Of a stretch of DNA of 64,000 nt, positions 11,356 through 21,248 are shown piece after piece; the stretch's first letter is position 1, and every line of letters begins with the position of its first letter. The notes below the pieces were generated by a model, which was not told the origin of the DNA, ran no database searches, and saw only the letters and a list, made by a program, of their open reading frames with translations. Position numbers and translations under genes: made by a program. Source of the DNA: Buttiauxella massiliensis (GTDB lineage: Bacteria; Pseudomonadota; Gammaproteobacteria; Enterobacterales; Enterobacteriaceae); NCBI RefSeq assembly GCF_902500225.1, contig NZ_LR722651.1, forward strand, positions 310,001 to 374,000, in the 5' to 3' direction.

Positions 11356-13707
11356 TTATTCATCATCGGCGTCAATACGGCGACGACTCAGGATGCGCAG
11401 GATCCGCCACAACACCCAGGCCAGCAGCACTACGCTAATCGCCGCCAGTAACGCCAACAGCACCGGATGGGTGGAGAGCGCATACCAGACGCGCTCGAAC
11501 CACGGTAAATGCCCGACGTAATAAATATTCCCCACCCGAATGCCGTTGACGCCAGATTCACGGATCACCGCCACCGAGCCGGAAACGGCGGCGCGCTTGC
11601 CGCTGTCGTTCATGGCGTTGTTCAGCAATTCGAAACCACGCGGGCTGTCAGCCAGCAAAGCGACAACACTGCGCTGGTCGTTATACGGTGACTGGAACCC
11701 AACAATGGCGGCCATCGCGCCCTGCGAGGAGATGGTGGTTTGCGTATCGGCTATGCGGTCAGACTGATCCAACATGGTGCTTTGCAAAACTGACTGGCGC
11801 ATCGGGGTTTTCACCCAGCTTTTCGCCGCATCCACCAGCAAGTCCACACGTTTATCGTCTTTGAGATCCTCCGGGATAGTGCCAATTATCATAATGTCGG
11901 CATCTTTCCCCTGAATGGTGCTGGCATCATCGGTAACCGTGACGTTAATCGCCGGGAAACCGGTTTGCGAGCCAATGGTGCCCAGCGCGTTAAACATCGC
12001 GGTGAGTTGCGCCGGTTTCGGCTCTTTGTTCACCACGACGATAGTTTGCGACAAATCTGCCATACGGCTGAACGGGAAGCCCGCGTTGGCAAATGAACGC
12101 AAATCGGGCATCGCAATAAAGTGATAGTAGTTAGAGAAGTCCATGGTGGAGTCGCCCTCAATGACCACATGGTTCTGCACCGGCTGGAAGGTAATACAGT
12201 TTTCGAGAGAACCGCCTGGCATCGGGTTCATGTAGACAAAATCAAAGCGCAGATGGTTAGCCGCACCCAGTCGAAGCGCCGGGAGCGCTACATCATTTTT
12301 ACCATCCAGCAGCCCTTGCAGAACCGGCAGACGCAGCATCAGCTTGCTGTTTTCTTCATTCGGCTGGAGGTTAAACGACTGTAGGAACTGGTCGTTGAGG
12401 CTAATGTCCATGCGCGAACTGTCTTTTATTGGCGGCGCGGTATAGCGATATTTCAGGTCCATATCGATGCCGTTGCTGCGTATCAGGTAGAGATCCGGCG
12501 GCAGATTCAACGTGACGTTAATCGACGCGGGCTCAAGGCCGGTGGCCTGCAATTGCTCCTCGTAACTTTTCAGCTCATCCAGCGTAATGGGGCGGTCGGT
12601 GCGTACCCAGTTCGGCGCATCGTAAGGCTTACGCGGCAGTAGCGGCTTCACATCATCAATGGTGACGCTGTTGCCACGGAACAGCACGTTACCCTGAGCG
12701 ATCCCTTTTGCTGCCTGAATCAGGTCTTTATCATCGCGGCCAAACACCACCAGCAGTTTCACGTACGGGTTATCCGGATGGCTAATCATCTCAACCGTAG
12801 GCGCGGTAACCGGCGGGTGGTCACGTAAGAAATCAGGGCGCTTGTCGTTGGTTGCAAACACGATGCCGTTACGGTCTGGCAGTTGGTTGTACAGCACCGG
12901 GAACTGCTGGCCGCGCCACACGGAGCGGGAGCCGAACCAGGAAGCGACAATCCCGGCGGCACGTTGCTGTTCAATATCAGGCGTACCGGCAAAGACCATT
13001 GGCAACACCAGCGGGCGGTTGTCACGGCTATCAAAGAACGGAACCGGGAAGTGCGACAAATCATCGCGCACCGGAAGGCGTTGATAAGTTAGCGCCAGCG
13101 AACTGCTACGGCCAATATCCAGCCACAGCGTCGAGTTCGACGGGTTTTCGCAGATGTCGCGGTAGTGGCCGACAAACTCCATGCGTATCTTGTTAAAGTC
13201 CGTGATGTACAGCGGATCGATTGGCAACTGGGCGGAAGTTTTTTTGCCCAGTTGCTCTTTGGTCACCGGCAGTACGCCCATCAACTCTTCGTTCAGATAA
13301 ACTTTCAGTTGCGACTGCACCGGCAGCAGTGATGGCGACGGGGTGTATTCCAGATTCAGCATCGCTTTAGAAACCACTTCATCGCTACGCATGCCAAACT
13401 CAATCGAGCCCGTCGGGTTCACGCCGCGCAGCACCATGCTGCCCGGAGGCGGGGCGATTTGGGCGAAATTCAACTTCACATCACGGGACGGAACGCTCTC
13501 CTCAACAACGGGAGTATTCGCCCTTGCCGCAGGCTCAGGCTGTTCGCCTTGCGCAGGGGCAGGCACCGGCGCAGTTTCAGGAGCCGTGGATGGAGCCACT
13601 GCAACAGGAACATCTGTCGTAACCTCATCAGCAGCATTTGCCATTATTACCGGCAGGGCGTTAAGACTCAGTGCCGCTGCGCAAAACCAGGATAGTCTTC
13701 TTTTCAT
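11356..13707 (-). CDS. bcsB: cellulose synthase periplasmic subunit BcsB
   Basis: 783 aa. It has a signal peptide (about residues 1-24), an Ala/Pro/Glu-rich linker to about residue 65, the paired carbohydrate-binding and flavodoxin-like domains, and a C-terminal membrane anchor (HPVLLALLAAISVVLLAWVL) followed by an Arg-rich cytosolic tail. The anchor packs on BcsA and is needed for catalysis. The frame runs 41 codons further upstream, but that stretch lies inside bcsA; the start at MKRRLSWFCA gives a proper signal peptide and matches E. coli. It begins 10 nt after the bcsA stop. Confidence 0.94.
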   Translation of the reverse strand: MKRRLSWFCAAALSLNALPVIMANAADEVTTDVPVAVAPSTAPETAPVPAPAQGEQPEPAARANTPVVEESVPSRDVKLNFAQIAPPPGSMVLRGVNPTGSIEFGMRSDEVVSKAMLNLEYTPSPSLLPVQSQLKVYLNEELMGVLPVTKEQLGKKTSAQLPIDPLYITDFNKIRMEFVGHYRDICENPSNSTLWLDIGRSSSLALTYQRLPVRDDLSHFPVPFFDSRDNRPLVLPMVFAGTPDIEQQRAAGIVASWFGSRSVWRGQQFPVLYNQLPDRNGIVFATNDKRPDFLRDHPPVTAPTVEMISHPDNPYVKLLVVFGRDDKDLIQAAKGIAQGNVLFRGNSVTIDDVKPLLPRKPYDAPNWVRTDRPITLDELKSYEEQLQATGLEPASINVTLNLPPDLYLIRSNGIDMDLKYRYTAPPIKDSSRMDISLNDQFLQSFNLQPNEENSKLMLRLPVLQGLLDGKNDVALPALRLGAANHLRFDFVYMNPMPGGSLENCITFQPVQNHVVIEGDSTMDFSNYYHFIAMPDLRSFANAGFPFSRMADLSQTIVVVNKEPKPAQLTAMFNALGTIGSQTGFPAINVTVTDDASTIQGKDADIMIIGTIPEDLKDDKRVDLLVDAAKSWVKTPMRQSVLQSTMLDQSDRIADTQTTISSQGAMAAIVGFQSPYNDQRSVVALLADSPRGFELLNNAMNDSGKRAAVSGSVAVIRESGVNGIRVGNIYYVGHLPWFERVWYALSTHPVLLALLAAISVVLLAWVLWRILRILSRRRIDADDE

Positions 13708-13717
13708 CGCGTTTTCA

Positions 13718-16339
13718 TCATTGTTGGGCCAATGCAGACACGGTCCGCTGTACTGCCAGGTTATTCCCCGGGCTACGCGGAATAAATGACACAATCCAGT
13801 CCACCAACATCGTGACGGAGTGGAAAACAATTTTTAGTGAAGGGGGAGCAAACTCCGCCAGATGTCGGTAACCCCGGAAACCGAGTTTGAAAATATCCAG
13901 CAGGCTTTCCAGCGGTTTATCTTCCGGGAAACTGTCCTGCCAAAGCGCCCAGGTATCGGCTCTGGCAAAAGTACATTGAATAAAATCAATATGTTGTCGG
14001 GTAGTCATTTCGGTGAGCTGTAGCCCCACCTCGTCGCCAAAGACGCGCATCACCTTCGCCGGGAAGAAATACTCCTGCTGACCGCGTTTGAGCAGCAGGT
14101 TCACTTTTTGGCCTTCCAGCACGTTGGCCGCACCGTGGATTTTGATCCCCACCCCGCCATCGGAGTAATCATGTAAGGTGCAAGGGAACAGGTGGCCGTC
14201 TTCACGCGCAATGGCCGCAGGCATCGCAATTTCAACGCGGTGCCCGTGCCTGACCTGTTTACTTTCCACAGAGACAGCCACCGCTCCCCCCAGAATCGTC
14301 AGGTTGTAGAACACCCACACCACACTGACCACCACGGTCAACATTTCGTTTTCCGGGCCTTCCATAAAACGCCAGACGCCAAATGCCACACCCAGAAGAT
14401 TCAGCATCACCAGCCACAGATACGGCTTACTGATCACCCAGTCGACATATTCGTTTTCGACAAGGCCTCCTTTCGCCGTCACGTTAAACTTGCCTTTTTG
14501 CGGGCTGAACAAAGCCATCAGCGTAGGATGGGCAATATACCAGGCCAGTACCGTTTCGTAGATTTCGCTCCAGAAGGAGTAACGATATTTGCCCTGGATC
14601 TTCGAGTTGGTCAGGCTTGCGTGGATCATGTGCGGCAGAACGAAGAGCGCAATCATCAGGGCCGGGGCGTAAATGATGTAAGCGTGCAACAACAGAAACG
14701 CCAGCGGTGCTGTCAGGAAGATCAGACGGGGAATACCTGATAAGAAGTGGAACATGGCGTTCGCGTAGCACAGGCGCTGGGCGAATTTGAGCCCTTTGCC
14801 GAACAGCGGGTTATCGAGACGGAAGATTTGCGTCATGCCACGCGCCCAGCGAATACGCTGGCCGATATGCGCAGACAAACTCTCCGTCGCAAGCCCAGCC
14901 GCCTGCGGAATTCGCAGATACGCGGAGGTCCAACCGCGACGGTGCAGGCGCAATGAGGTGTGTGCATCTTCGGTTACTGTCTCAACGGCAATTCCGCCAA
15001 TATCATCCAGCGGCTCGCGGCGAATCACTGCACAAGAACCACAGAAGAACGTGGCATCCCACATGTCGTTCCCGTCCTGCACCAGGCCGTAGAACAGCGT
15101 GCCTTCGTTAGGGGTTTTACGGAATCGCCCGAGGTTGCGTTCAAACGGATCGGGAGAGAAAAAGTGATGCGGCGTTTGCATCATCGCCAGCTTTTTCTCT
15201 TTGAAGAACCAGCCCATGGTTAACTGGAGGAACGAGCGGGTCGGTACGTGGTCGCAGTCAAAAATAGCCACAAACTCACCGGTGGCGTATTTCAGCGCAT
15301 TGTTGATGTTCCCGGCTTTGGCGTGGTTATGTGTGGTTCGTGCAATGTATTTCACCCCCACCGAATCAGCAAACTGGCGGAAATCTTCCCGCCCGCCATC
15401 GTCCAGGATCCAGATGTTGAGTTTGTCTTTTGGCCAGTCGATACCGAGCGAGGCGTAGATCGTACTCTTCACCACACTCAAGTCTTCGTTATAAGTCGGC
15501 ACGAATATATCAACGGAGGGCCAGGTGTTGGTGTCTTTCGGCATCGGCACCGGCTGGCGGTTAAGCGGCCAGACAACCTGGAAATACCCCAGCACCAACA
15601 CCAGCCAGGCGTACGTTTCCGCAAAGAGCAGGATCAGGCCACACACCAGGCTTACCGGGTCGCTCCAGTTCAGCGTCGAGGTATAACGCCACCAGATATA
15701 ACGGCAGGATACGGTCAGCGACAGCACGATCATCATTAATGCCGAGAAGCGCCCCGGCAGGCGCCGCACCAGCAGTGCCACCCCCCAAAGCAGTACCAGG
15801 AAGGTAAACTGCGCCAGCGGATTGAATGGCTGAGTGATACACAGTAGCGCCAGGACACCGGAGAACACAGTGACGACGCCGAGCACAAATCGCCGCAGGC
15901 CATGGCTCAGGTGGCCCAACTCTTTTTCGTTTTCCAGATGGTCAGTATGCTGGCTGAAGCGCTCAGGTAATTTATCGAGCCAGCCGTACCAACTGGTACG
16001 CCATGCCTGCATTCTGTCCAGCGATTTGAAATTTACCCACTGGCCTTGTCTCTTTTCCGGCAGGCGTATCAGCAGCCAGAGGCTCTGGAGCGTATAGCGC
16101 ACGGCATCCAGTGGGCGCGGACGTAATGGATTAATATGCGGATAAAGTTGGGCCTGTTGTTTACGCAACCGCGTCCAGTTTGCGTTTTCCAGCGGCAACA
16201 GCGTCCACGCCAGAATAAACCAAAGGCAACCGAGTGCAGCGCTAAACGGCGGCGCACCGTTACGGCGATAAGTGTGATACCGAACGCTAAGCCGCTGGCT
16301 GGCGGCGGGCAGCAGCAGCCAGTTCGCCAGCGAGGTCAT
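13718..16339 (-). CDS. bcsA: cellulose synthase catalytic subunit BcsA (GT2, PilZ)
   Basis: 873 aa inner-membrane processive glycosyltransferase that polymerises UDP-glucose into beta-1,4-glucan and threads it through its own channel. GT2 motifs are present in order: LDDGG (about residue 315), FDCDH (about 359), TEDAH (about 457) and QRIRWARG (about 494). A C-terminal PilZ domain has the RHGHR arginine cluster (about 698) and DYSDGGVGI (about 730), so c-di-GMP activation is expected. Several TM clusters flank the GT domain. It overlaps bcsQ by 4 bp and belongs to bcsRQABZC. Confidence 0.96.
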   Translation of the reverse strand: MTSLANWLLLPAASQRLSVRYHTYRRNGAPPFSAALGCLWFILAWTLLPLENANWTRLRKQQAQLYPHINPLRPRPLDAVRYTLQSLWLLIRLPEKRQGQWVNFKSLDRMQAWRTSWYGWLDKLPERFSQHTDHLENEKELGHLSHGLRRFVLGVVTVFSGVLALLCITQPFNPLAQFTFLVLLWGVALLVRRLPGRFSALMMIVLSLTVSCRYIWWRYTSTLNWSDPVSLVCGLILLFAETYAWLVLVLGYFQVVWPLNRQPVPMPKDTNTWPSVDIFVPTYNEDLSVVKSTIYASLGIDWPKDKLNIWILDDGGREDFRQFADSVGVKYIARTTHNHAKAGNINNALKYATGEFVAIFDCDHVPTRSFLQLTMGWFFKEKKLAMMQTPHHFFSPDPFERNLGRFRKTPNEGTLFYGLVQDGNDMWDATFFCGSCAVIRREPLDDIGGIAVETVTEDAHTSLRLHRRGWTSAYLRIPQAAGLATESLSAHIGQRIRWARGMTQIFRLDNPLFGKGLKFAQRLCYANAMFHFLSGIPRLIFLTAPLAFLLLHAYIIYAPALMIALFVLPHMIHASLTNSKIQGKYRYSFWSEIYETVLAWYIAHPTLMALFSPQKGKFNVTAKGGLVENEYVDWVISKPYLWLVMLNLLGVAFGVWRFMEGPENEMLTVVVSVVWVFYNLTILGGAVAVSVESKQVRHGHRVEIAMPAAIAREDGHLFPCTLHDYSDGGVGIKIHGAANVLEGQKVNLLLKRGQQEYFFPAKVMRVFGDEVGLQLTEMTTRQHIDFIQCTFARADTWALWQDSFPEDKPLESLLDIFKLGFRGYRHLAEFAPPSLKIVFHSVTMLVDWIVSFIPRSPGNNLAVQRTVSALAQQ

Positions 16340-17100
16340 GATTGAGGCCCTGAAACCAGGGTTTCTGCGTCTCTCGGATCAGCAAAATTGAGCAAGCACC
16401 AACTCGCCAGCGTCATCAACTCTTCTGCTGCGAGGGAATCTGGTCGATATTCGCCGAGCGGCTGTTTCATCGCCGCTGACTCCGCCAGGGCCTCATCACG
16501 ATGGATAACAATGGGGATCATGTTGTGCTGGCTTTGCAGCCACAGCTGGTAAATATCATCCTGTAACTGGCTTGCCACCAACAGATAGTTGACCAGAATC
16601 CGCGCCGAAGCGGGCAGCGTTTGCTGATGGAGACGTGTGTGGCAGTTAATATCAGGCTTCACTATGGTCAACACGTTATCGATTTTGCTCATTAATCGAC
16701 GCGTGAGTCGGTCATAGCCGTAAGGCAAATCAACCAGAATCCATTGATACCGCCCGCTAGATTTCAGCTCCTCAAGCCCATCCACGAAATCGCCAAGTGT
16801 CTCTTCAAGTGAAGAGGCATTTTCTCGCTCATGTGGGGTAAGTTGCCCGAAGGGCAGAACATCCAGATGGGTGTCGTAGTGCCAGCCTGTTTCTTGCCAG
16901 CTATTGTTGTCCAGCAGCGCACGCGCCCAGCCGCCCTTATGAGCGAAATCGATGTTGAAAGACAGGCGTAGCAAATTGTCTGGTGAGGCATCCACCACCA
17001 GAACCGACTCGCCTAATTGTTGTAATGACCACCCAAGCGCTGCGGTGATAGAGGTGGTTCCCACACCACCACGCAACCCTTGTAACCCAATGATCGCCAT
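16336..17100 (-). CDS. bcsQ: cellulose biosynthesis protein BcsQ (MinD/ParA-like ATPase)
   Basis: 254 aa SIMIBI-class ATPase homologue that, with BcsR and BcsE, builds the cytosolic cap of the Bcs secretion complex. The P-loop (GLQGLRGGVGTTS, residues 5-17) lacks both lysines of a MinD-type KGGxGKT loop; the same RGGVGTT form occurs in E. coli BcsQ. Here the frame is full length, unlike E. coli K-12, where a premature stop in this gene contributes to loss of cellulose. It overlaps bcsA by 4 bp. Confidence 0.94.
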   Translation of the reverse strand: MAIIGLQGLRGGVGTTSITAALGWSLQQLGESVLVVDASPDNLLRLSFNIDFAHKGGWARALLDNNSWQETGWHYDTHLDVLPFGQLTPHERENASSLEETLGDFVDGLEELKSSGRYQWILVDLPYGYDRLTRRLMSKIDNVLTIVKPDINCHTRLHQQTLPASARILVNYLLVASQLQDDIYQLWLQSQHNMIPIVIHRDEALAESAAMKQPLGEYRPDSLAAEELMTLASWCLLNFADPRDAETLVSGPQS

Positions 17101-17110
17101 CAGGTACTCC

Positions 17111-17296
17111 CTATTGTTGCGTTAATTCCGCCAGTAATGGCCAGCGTTTCATCGCCGCTGCCAACTGCTCTCGTTGTGATATATCGGTATAATCTATTTC
17201 TGGTAGTGAAAATGCTTTGCTGAGCGCCAAAAAATCATTCTGGAAAGCATACACAAGGGTGTTTTGCAGAACATCTTCACCTTCTTTTTCATGCAT
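17111..17296 (-). CDS. bcsR: cellulose biosynthesis protein BcsR
   Basis: 61 aa cytosolic protein. Its C-terminal half (FSLPEIDYTDISQREQLAAA) is almost the same as in E. coli BcsR (YhjR, 62 aa), while the first 15 residues differ. BcsR binds BcsQ and regulates assembly of the cyclic cap. It is first in the bcsRQABZC operon, 10 bp before bcsQ, and divergent from bcsEFG. Confidence 0.9.
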   Translation of the reverse strand: MHEKEGEDVLQNTLVYAFQNDFLALSKAFSLPEIDYTDISQREQLAAAMKRWPLLAELTQQ

Positions 17297-17449
17297 TATG
17301 GCTCACATTCCTTAGCCGTAATCATTAAGAAGACAGGCATATGTTAGGAAACAAGAAAATGTATTGGCTATACATGCTAAAACCGATGCTCTTTATTTTC
17401 AATCTTAGGTTTATTTCTTGCCTTTCGCTAGTAAACTGACAGACATACT

Positions 17450-17574
17450 ACACACTAAATAATCTAAGTTGCATCTCGATAGCACGAGAGCGAAACCCGA
17501 TAAGTTTACCCAGGTGAGTGATTCGGGTGAGTGGACGCAGCCAACAAAGAGGCTGATTGAAGTGTGATGGGTAT
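17450..17574. repeat. ERIC repeat (diverged, full length) in the bcsR/bcsE intergenic region
   Basis: About 125 bp. The right half reads ACCCAGGTGAGTGATTCGGG, then TGAGTGGACGCAGCCAAC, then GTGATGGGTATA, which follows the ERIC/IRU consensus; the left end (AAATAATCTAAGTTGC) mirrors the right end, giving the usual long imperfect palindrome. It ends about 20 bp before the bcsE start and so lies in the bcsE leader. Confidence 0.72.
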
Positions 17575-17596
17575 AATTAATAATAAAGAGGACGCC

Positions 17597-19159
17597 ATGG
17601 AACCCATATTTCTGCTCGGCATCCGTTCATTATGGGACGAATTGCGGAACATGCCTGCCGGTGGCGTCTGGTGGCTTAATCTCGATCGCCACGAAGACGC
17701 TATAAAGCTTTTAAATCAAACAGTTGCAGCGCAAGGCTACCACGCTAAAACCGCTGTTATTACTATGGGCGCAAAGCCGCAAGACATCATTAAATTAGAT
17801 GATGATCACGGTCCAAAAAAAATCCGCCTTTTTAGCATGCCAAAATCTCAAAATAGTCTAGAATTTCTGCGCCGCGATTTAATGTGTAACATAAATCCAG
17901 AATATTATTTCTTTATATTACTGGTCTCAGACAACATCTGGGACAATATACCCCCTGAAAAACTAAGGAAATGGCTGAGAAGCATTAACAAATGGGCGCG
18001 TCGCTATAAATGCTCTTTATTACTCCTTAATTCTGGCAGTAGTAGTGATAAACAAAGGTCATTATTAGTTGGCGAACATAGAATACTTAATGGCCTCGCA
18101 AGCCTGCGCTATCAGGATGATATTTACCGCTACGATGTCTCTTTTTGGTGTAATGAAAAAGGGGTCAGCGCTCAACAGCAGTTGGATTTGCAGTGGACAA
18201 ACGATGGCTGGCAACCGGTGGAAACCACTGAAACTCAACCGCAACCACGCAGCGACGAAAAACAAATTCTAAGCCATGCGACCATTCTGGAAGGTGCTCC
18301 GCCGCTCTCAGAATATTGGAAGGTGTTTGATAATAACGAAGCCTTATTTGAGGCAGCCCGTACGAGCCAGGCGGCAACCGTTATTTTCTCGCTTTCCAAA
18401 AACAGCCAGATAGACAGCATTGCCCGCCAGATACACACCTTACGTCGCCAGCGCGGCAGCGCCCTGAAACTCATCGTGCGGGAAAACACCGCCAGCCTGC
18501 GTGCCACGGATGAGCGCCTGCTACTCGGTTGCGGCGCTACCCTGATCATCCCCTGGAATGCGCCACTGTCTCGCAGCCTGACCATGATAGAAAGCGTGCA
18601 AGGCCAACATTTCAGCCGCCATGTGCCGGAAGACATTAACGTGCTTATCGACCGCATGCAGCCGCTAAAACTGCGTGGTTACCAGCCATGGGGCGACTTC
18701 TGCAACGCGATTTCTACCTTGTTGAATAACACGCTGTTGCCGCAGGATGGCAAAGGGGTGATGGTCGCGTTGCGCCCTGCACCTGGCTTGAGCACGGAAC
18801 AAGTGATGACATTGTGCCGCACCAACCGTACCGGCGATATCGTCACCATCAGCGAAAACCGCCTGACGCTGTTCCTCTCGTTTTGCCGTATAAACGACCT
18901 CGATACCGCACTGAGGAATATTTTCCCGCTACCGGTGGGCGATATTTTTTCTAACCGGATGGTGTGGTACGAAGACAACCAAATCGCTGCGGAAATCATG
19001 CAAATGCAGGCGTTGAATCCAGAAAAATGGGCCAAACCTTTAGCCGTCCCGGTAGAAATTAGCGAGGCGCGCAATGCCCGACGTGACAGTGAGGCGGTGC
19101 GCCGGGTCCCAACGCCTGTTGCTCTTTTGAAAGCGCCTGAGCGGGAGCAAGCACAATAA
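17597..19159 (+). CDS. bcsE: cellulose biosynthesis c-di-GMP-binding protein BcsE
   Basis: 520 aa cytosolic protein (GIL-type c-di-GMP sensor) that boosts cellulose output and joins the BcsRQ cap to BcsF at the membrane. The C-terminal region has the RxGD element (RTNRTGDIV) known to bind c-di-GMP, plus the conserved RENTASLRATDERLLL stretch. The frame is open upstream, but the ATG at 17597 has AAAGAGGA ideally placed and gives the E. coli-like N terminus MEPIFLLGIRSLWDEL. It is divergent from bcsR. Its stop overlaps the bcsF start by one base. Confidence 0.94.
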   Translation: MEPIFLLGIRSLWDELRNMPAGGVWWLNLDRHEDAIKLLNQTVAAQGYHAKTAVITMGAKPQDIIKLDDDHGPKKIRLFSMPKSQNSLEFLRRDLMCNINPEYYFFILLVSDNIWDNIPPEKLRKWLRSINKWARRYKCSLLLLNSGSSSDKQRSLLVGEHRILNGLASLRYQDDIYRYDVSFWCNEKGVSAQQQLDLQWTNDGWQPVETTETQPQPRSDEKQILSHATILEGAPPLSEYWKVFDNNEALFEAARTSQAATVIFSLSKNSQIDSIARQIHTLRRQRGSALKLIVRENTASLRATDERLLLGCGATLIIPWNAPLSRSLTMIESVQGQHFSRHVPEDINVLIDRMQPLKLRGYQPWGDFCNAISTLLNNTLLPQDGKGVMVALRPAPGLSTEQVMTLCRTNRTGDIVTISENRLTLFLSFCRINDLDTALRNIFPLPVGDIFSNRMVWYEDNQIAAEIMQMQALNPEKWAKPLAVPVEISEARNARRDSEAVRRVPTPVALLKAPEREQAQ

Positions 19160-19353
19160 TGATGAACATAACTGACATCGCTCAACTGGTGCTATTGTGC
19201 GCGGTGATATTTATTCCGTTGGGTTATTCTGCGCACCACTGGCTGCCACGATTGACGGCACTGATCCGGCTGTTGTTCTTAAAACCACGTTACGTTAAAT
19301 CGGCCGGAACGCTGCGCCGATCTTCTGTCAAGGCTGACCATCGACATGACTAA
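19159..19353 (+). CDS. bcsF: BcsF, small inner-membrane anchor of the cellulose/pEtN system
   Basis: 64 aa with one N-terminal TM helix (about residues 8-26) and a basic cytosolic tail containing LKPRYVKSAGTLRR, almost as in E. coli BcsF. It recruits BcsE to the membrane and works with BcsG. It is translationally coupled at both ends: a 1-bp overlap with bcsE and an 8-bp overlap with bcsG. Confidence 0.92.
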   Translation: MMNITDIAQLVLLCAVIFIPLGYSAHHWLPRLTALIRLLFLKPRYVKSAGTLRRSSVKADHRHD

Positions 19354-21022
19354 TCAAACAAAACCTGGGGCAATGCCCGTCTCTTTTTGGCAGAACTGGC
19401 GCGGTCTGGGTGGCTGGAACTACTATTTTTTGCTCAAGTTCGGCTTGTTATGGACCGGATATCTCAACTTCCATCCATTGGCAAACCTGGTGTTTGTCGC
19501 ATTCCTGCTGTTCCCATTGCCGAACCTGACGTTCCACCGCATTCGCAACTGGATTGCCATCCCCGTCGGGATTGGCCTTTTCTGGCATGACACCTGGTTA
19601 CCGGGCCCGGGCAGTATCATGGCGCAAGGTTCGCAGCTTGCGGGCTTTAGCATGGATTACATTATCGATTTGGTGACACGCTTTATTAACTGGCAGATGG
19701 TCGGAGCCGCTTTTGTGCTGCTGGTCGTCTGGATGTTTATCTCTCAGTGGCTGCGCGTTACGGTTTTTGTGGTGGCGGCGCTGATATGGCTGAACATCCT
19801 CACCCTAGCAGGCCCGGCGATTTCCCTTTTCCCCTCTGCGGCACAAACACCAACCGCAGCAACAGCGGGGAGTGCGGCAGTAACAGAAACCGGAGGCAGC
19901 ATAGCGCCGGTTCCAGGAGATATTCCGGCCCAGACCGCACCACCGACGACGCAGAACCTCACCGCCTGGCTGAACAACTTCTATGCCAGTGAAGCCAAAC
20001 GCGTGACTCACTTCCCGACCTCGCTCCCGGCAGATGCACAGCCGTTTGAGCTGCTGGTGATCAACATTTGCTCGCTCTCCTGGGCCGATATTGATGCCGC
20101 GGGTTTAAGTGCGCATCCGCTGTGGAAACACTTCGATATTCTGTTTAATAACTTTAACTCAGCGACCTCTTACAGTGGCCCGGCAGCAATTCGCCTGCTG
20201 CGTGCCAGCTGCGGGCAAACCTCGCACAAAGGTCTTTACCAGCCCGTTTCTAACCAGTGTTACCTGTTTGAAAACCTGGCGAAACTGGGCTTTAGCCAAC
20301 ACCTGATGCTGGACCATAACGGTATATTCGGCGATTTCCTCAAAGAGATCCGCGAAAATGGCGGCGTGCAGTCTCCGTTGATGAACCAGGAAGGGTTGCC
20401 GACTGGCTTGCTGTCGTTTGATAACTCGCCGGTCTACGACGACACGGCGGTGCTGAATCGCTGGATGGAAGGGGAAGGACGCGAACCTAACACGCGCAGC
20501 GCTACATTCTTTAACCTGCTGCCGCTGCACGATGGCAACCACTATCCGGGCAACAACAAAACTGCCGACTACAACATCCGCGCCCAAAAACTGTTTGATG
20601 AACTGGATGCGTTTCTCACGCAGCTTGAGAAATCTGGCCGCAAAGTGATGGTGGTGATTGTGCCGGAACATGGGGCCGCACTGAAAGGTGACAAAATGCA
20701 GGTTTCCGGGTTGCGCGATATTCCAAGCCCGTCCATCACGCATGTCCCGGCCGGTGTGAAATTCGTCGGCATGAAAGCCCCGCATCAAGGGGAGACGATC
20801 AAAATCAGCCAGCCAAGCAGCATGCTGGCAATCTCCGAACTGGTGGCGCGTTCCGTTGATGGCAAAAACTTTGTTGCCGAGCAGGTGGACTGGGATTCGC
20901 TAACTAAAAACCTGCCACAAACCGCAGCGGTATCTGAGAACTCGAATGCCATTGTGATCCAGTATCAGGATAAACCGTATGTGCGCCTGAGCGGTGGGGA
21001 TTGGGTGCCATATCCGCAGTAA
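19346..21022 (+). CDS. bcsG: cellulose phosphoethanolamine transferase BcsG
   Basis: 558 aa. The N-terminal part (about 1-170) has several TM helices; an Ala/Thr/Pro-rich linker leads to a periplasmic alkaline-phosphatase-superfamily domain (about 195-558). Catalytic and zinc features are the Cys in NICSLSW (about 241), the nucleophilic Ser in SATSYSGPA (about 277) and the Glu-His pair in VIVPEHGAAL. The enzyme moves phosphoethanolamine from phosphatidylethanolamine onto cellulose. Its presence with bcsE and bcsF predicts pEtN-cellulose and not plain cellulose. Confidence 0.95.
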   Translation: MTNQTKPGAMPVSFWQNWRGLGGWNYYFLLKFGLLWTGYLNFHPLANLVFVAFLLFPLPNLTFHRIRNWIAIPVGIGLFWHDTWLPGPGSIMAQGSQLAGFSMDYIIDLVTRFINWQMVGAAFVLLVVWMFISQWLRVTVFVVAALIWLNILTLAGPAISLFPSAAQTPTAATAGSAAVTETGGSIAPVPGDIPAQTAPPTTQNLTAWLNNFYASEAKRVTHFPTSLPADAQPFELLVINICSLSWADIDAAGLSAHPLWKHFDILFNNFNSATSYSGPAAIRLLRASCGQTSHKGLYQPVSNQCYLFENLAKLGFSQHLMLDHNGIFGDFLKEIRENGGVQSPLMNQEGLPTGLLSFDNSPVYDDTAVLNRWMEGEGREPNTRSATFFNLLPLHDGNHYPGNNKTADYNIRAQKLFDELDAFLTQLEKSGRKVMVVIVPEHGAALKGDKMQVSGLRDIPSPSITHVPAGVKFVGMKAPHQGETIKISQPSSMLAISELVARSVDGKNFVAEQVDWDSLTKNLPQTAAVSENSNAIVIQYQDKPYVRLSGGDWVPYPQ

Positions 21023-21059
21023 GGGATGTGTCGCTGGCGTCTTCAAACGTATAGGGAAT

Positions 21060-21092
21060 AATCGCGACTGTTAAGTCAGTGCAGTCGCGATT
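21060..21092 (+). repeat. perfect inverted repeat after bcsG
   Basis: AATCGCGACTG, 11-nt loop, CAGTCGCGATT. It lies 38 bp beyond the bcsG stop. No strong T-tract follows, so it may be a weak terminator or 3'-end protecting hairpin for bcsEFG. Confidence 0.5.
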
Positions 21093-21248
21093 AACTTGAA
21101 CCGATCAGTTTCGACGACCACTATTCAGGAGCGCCAGCATGTCAGTCACATATTTGCTGACTTAGAAGCTCACCATTTTGTCGTTAAACTCCGGAGCTCT
21201 CGCTGCGGTGTAGGGTGGCAAGCCGTAACGATTCCCACCCCATAAAAC

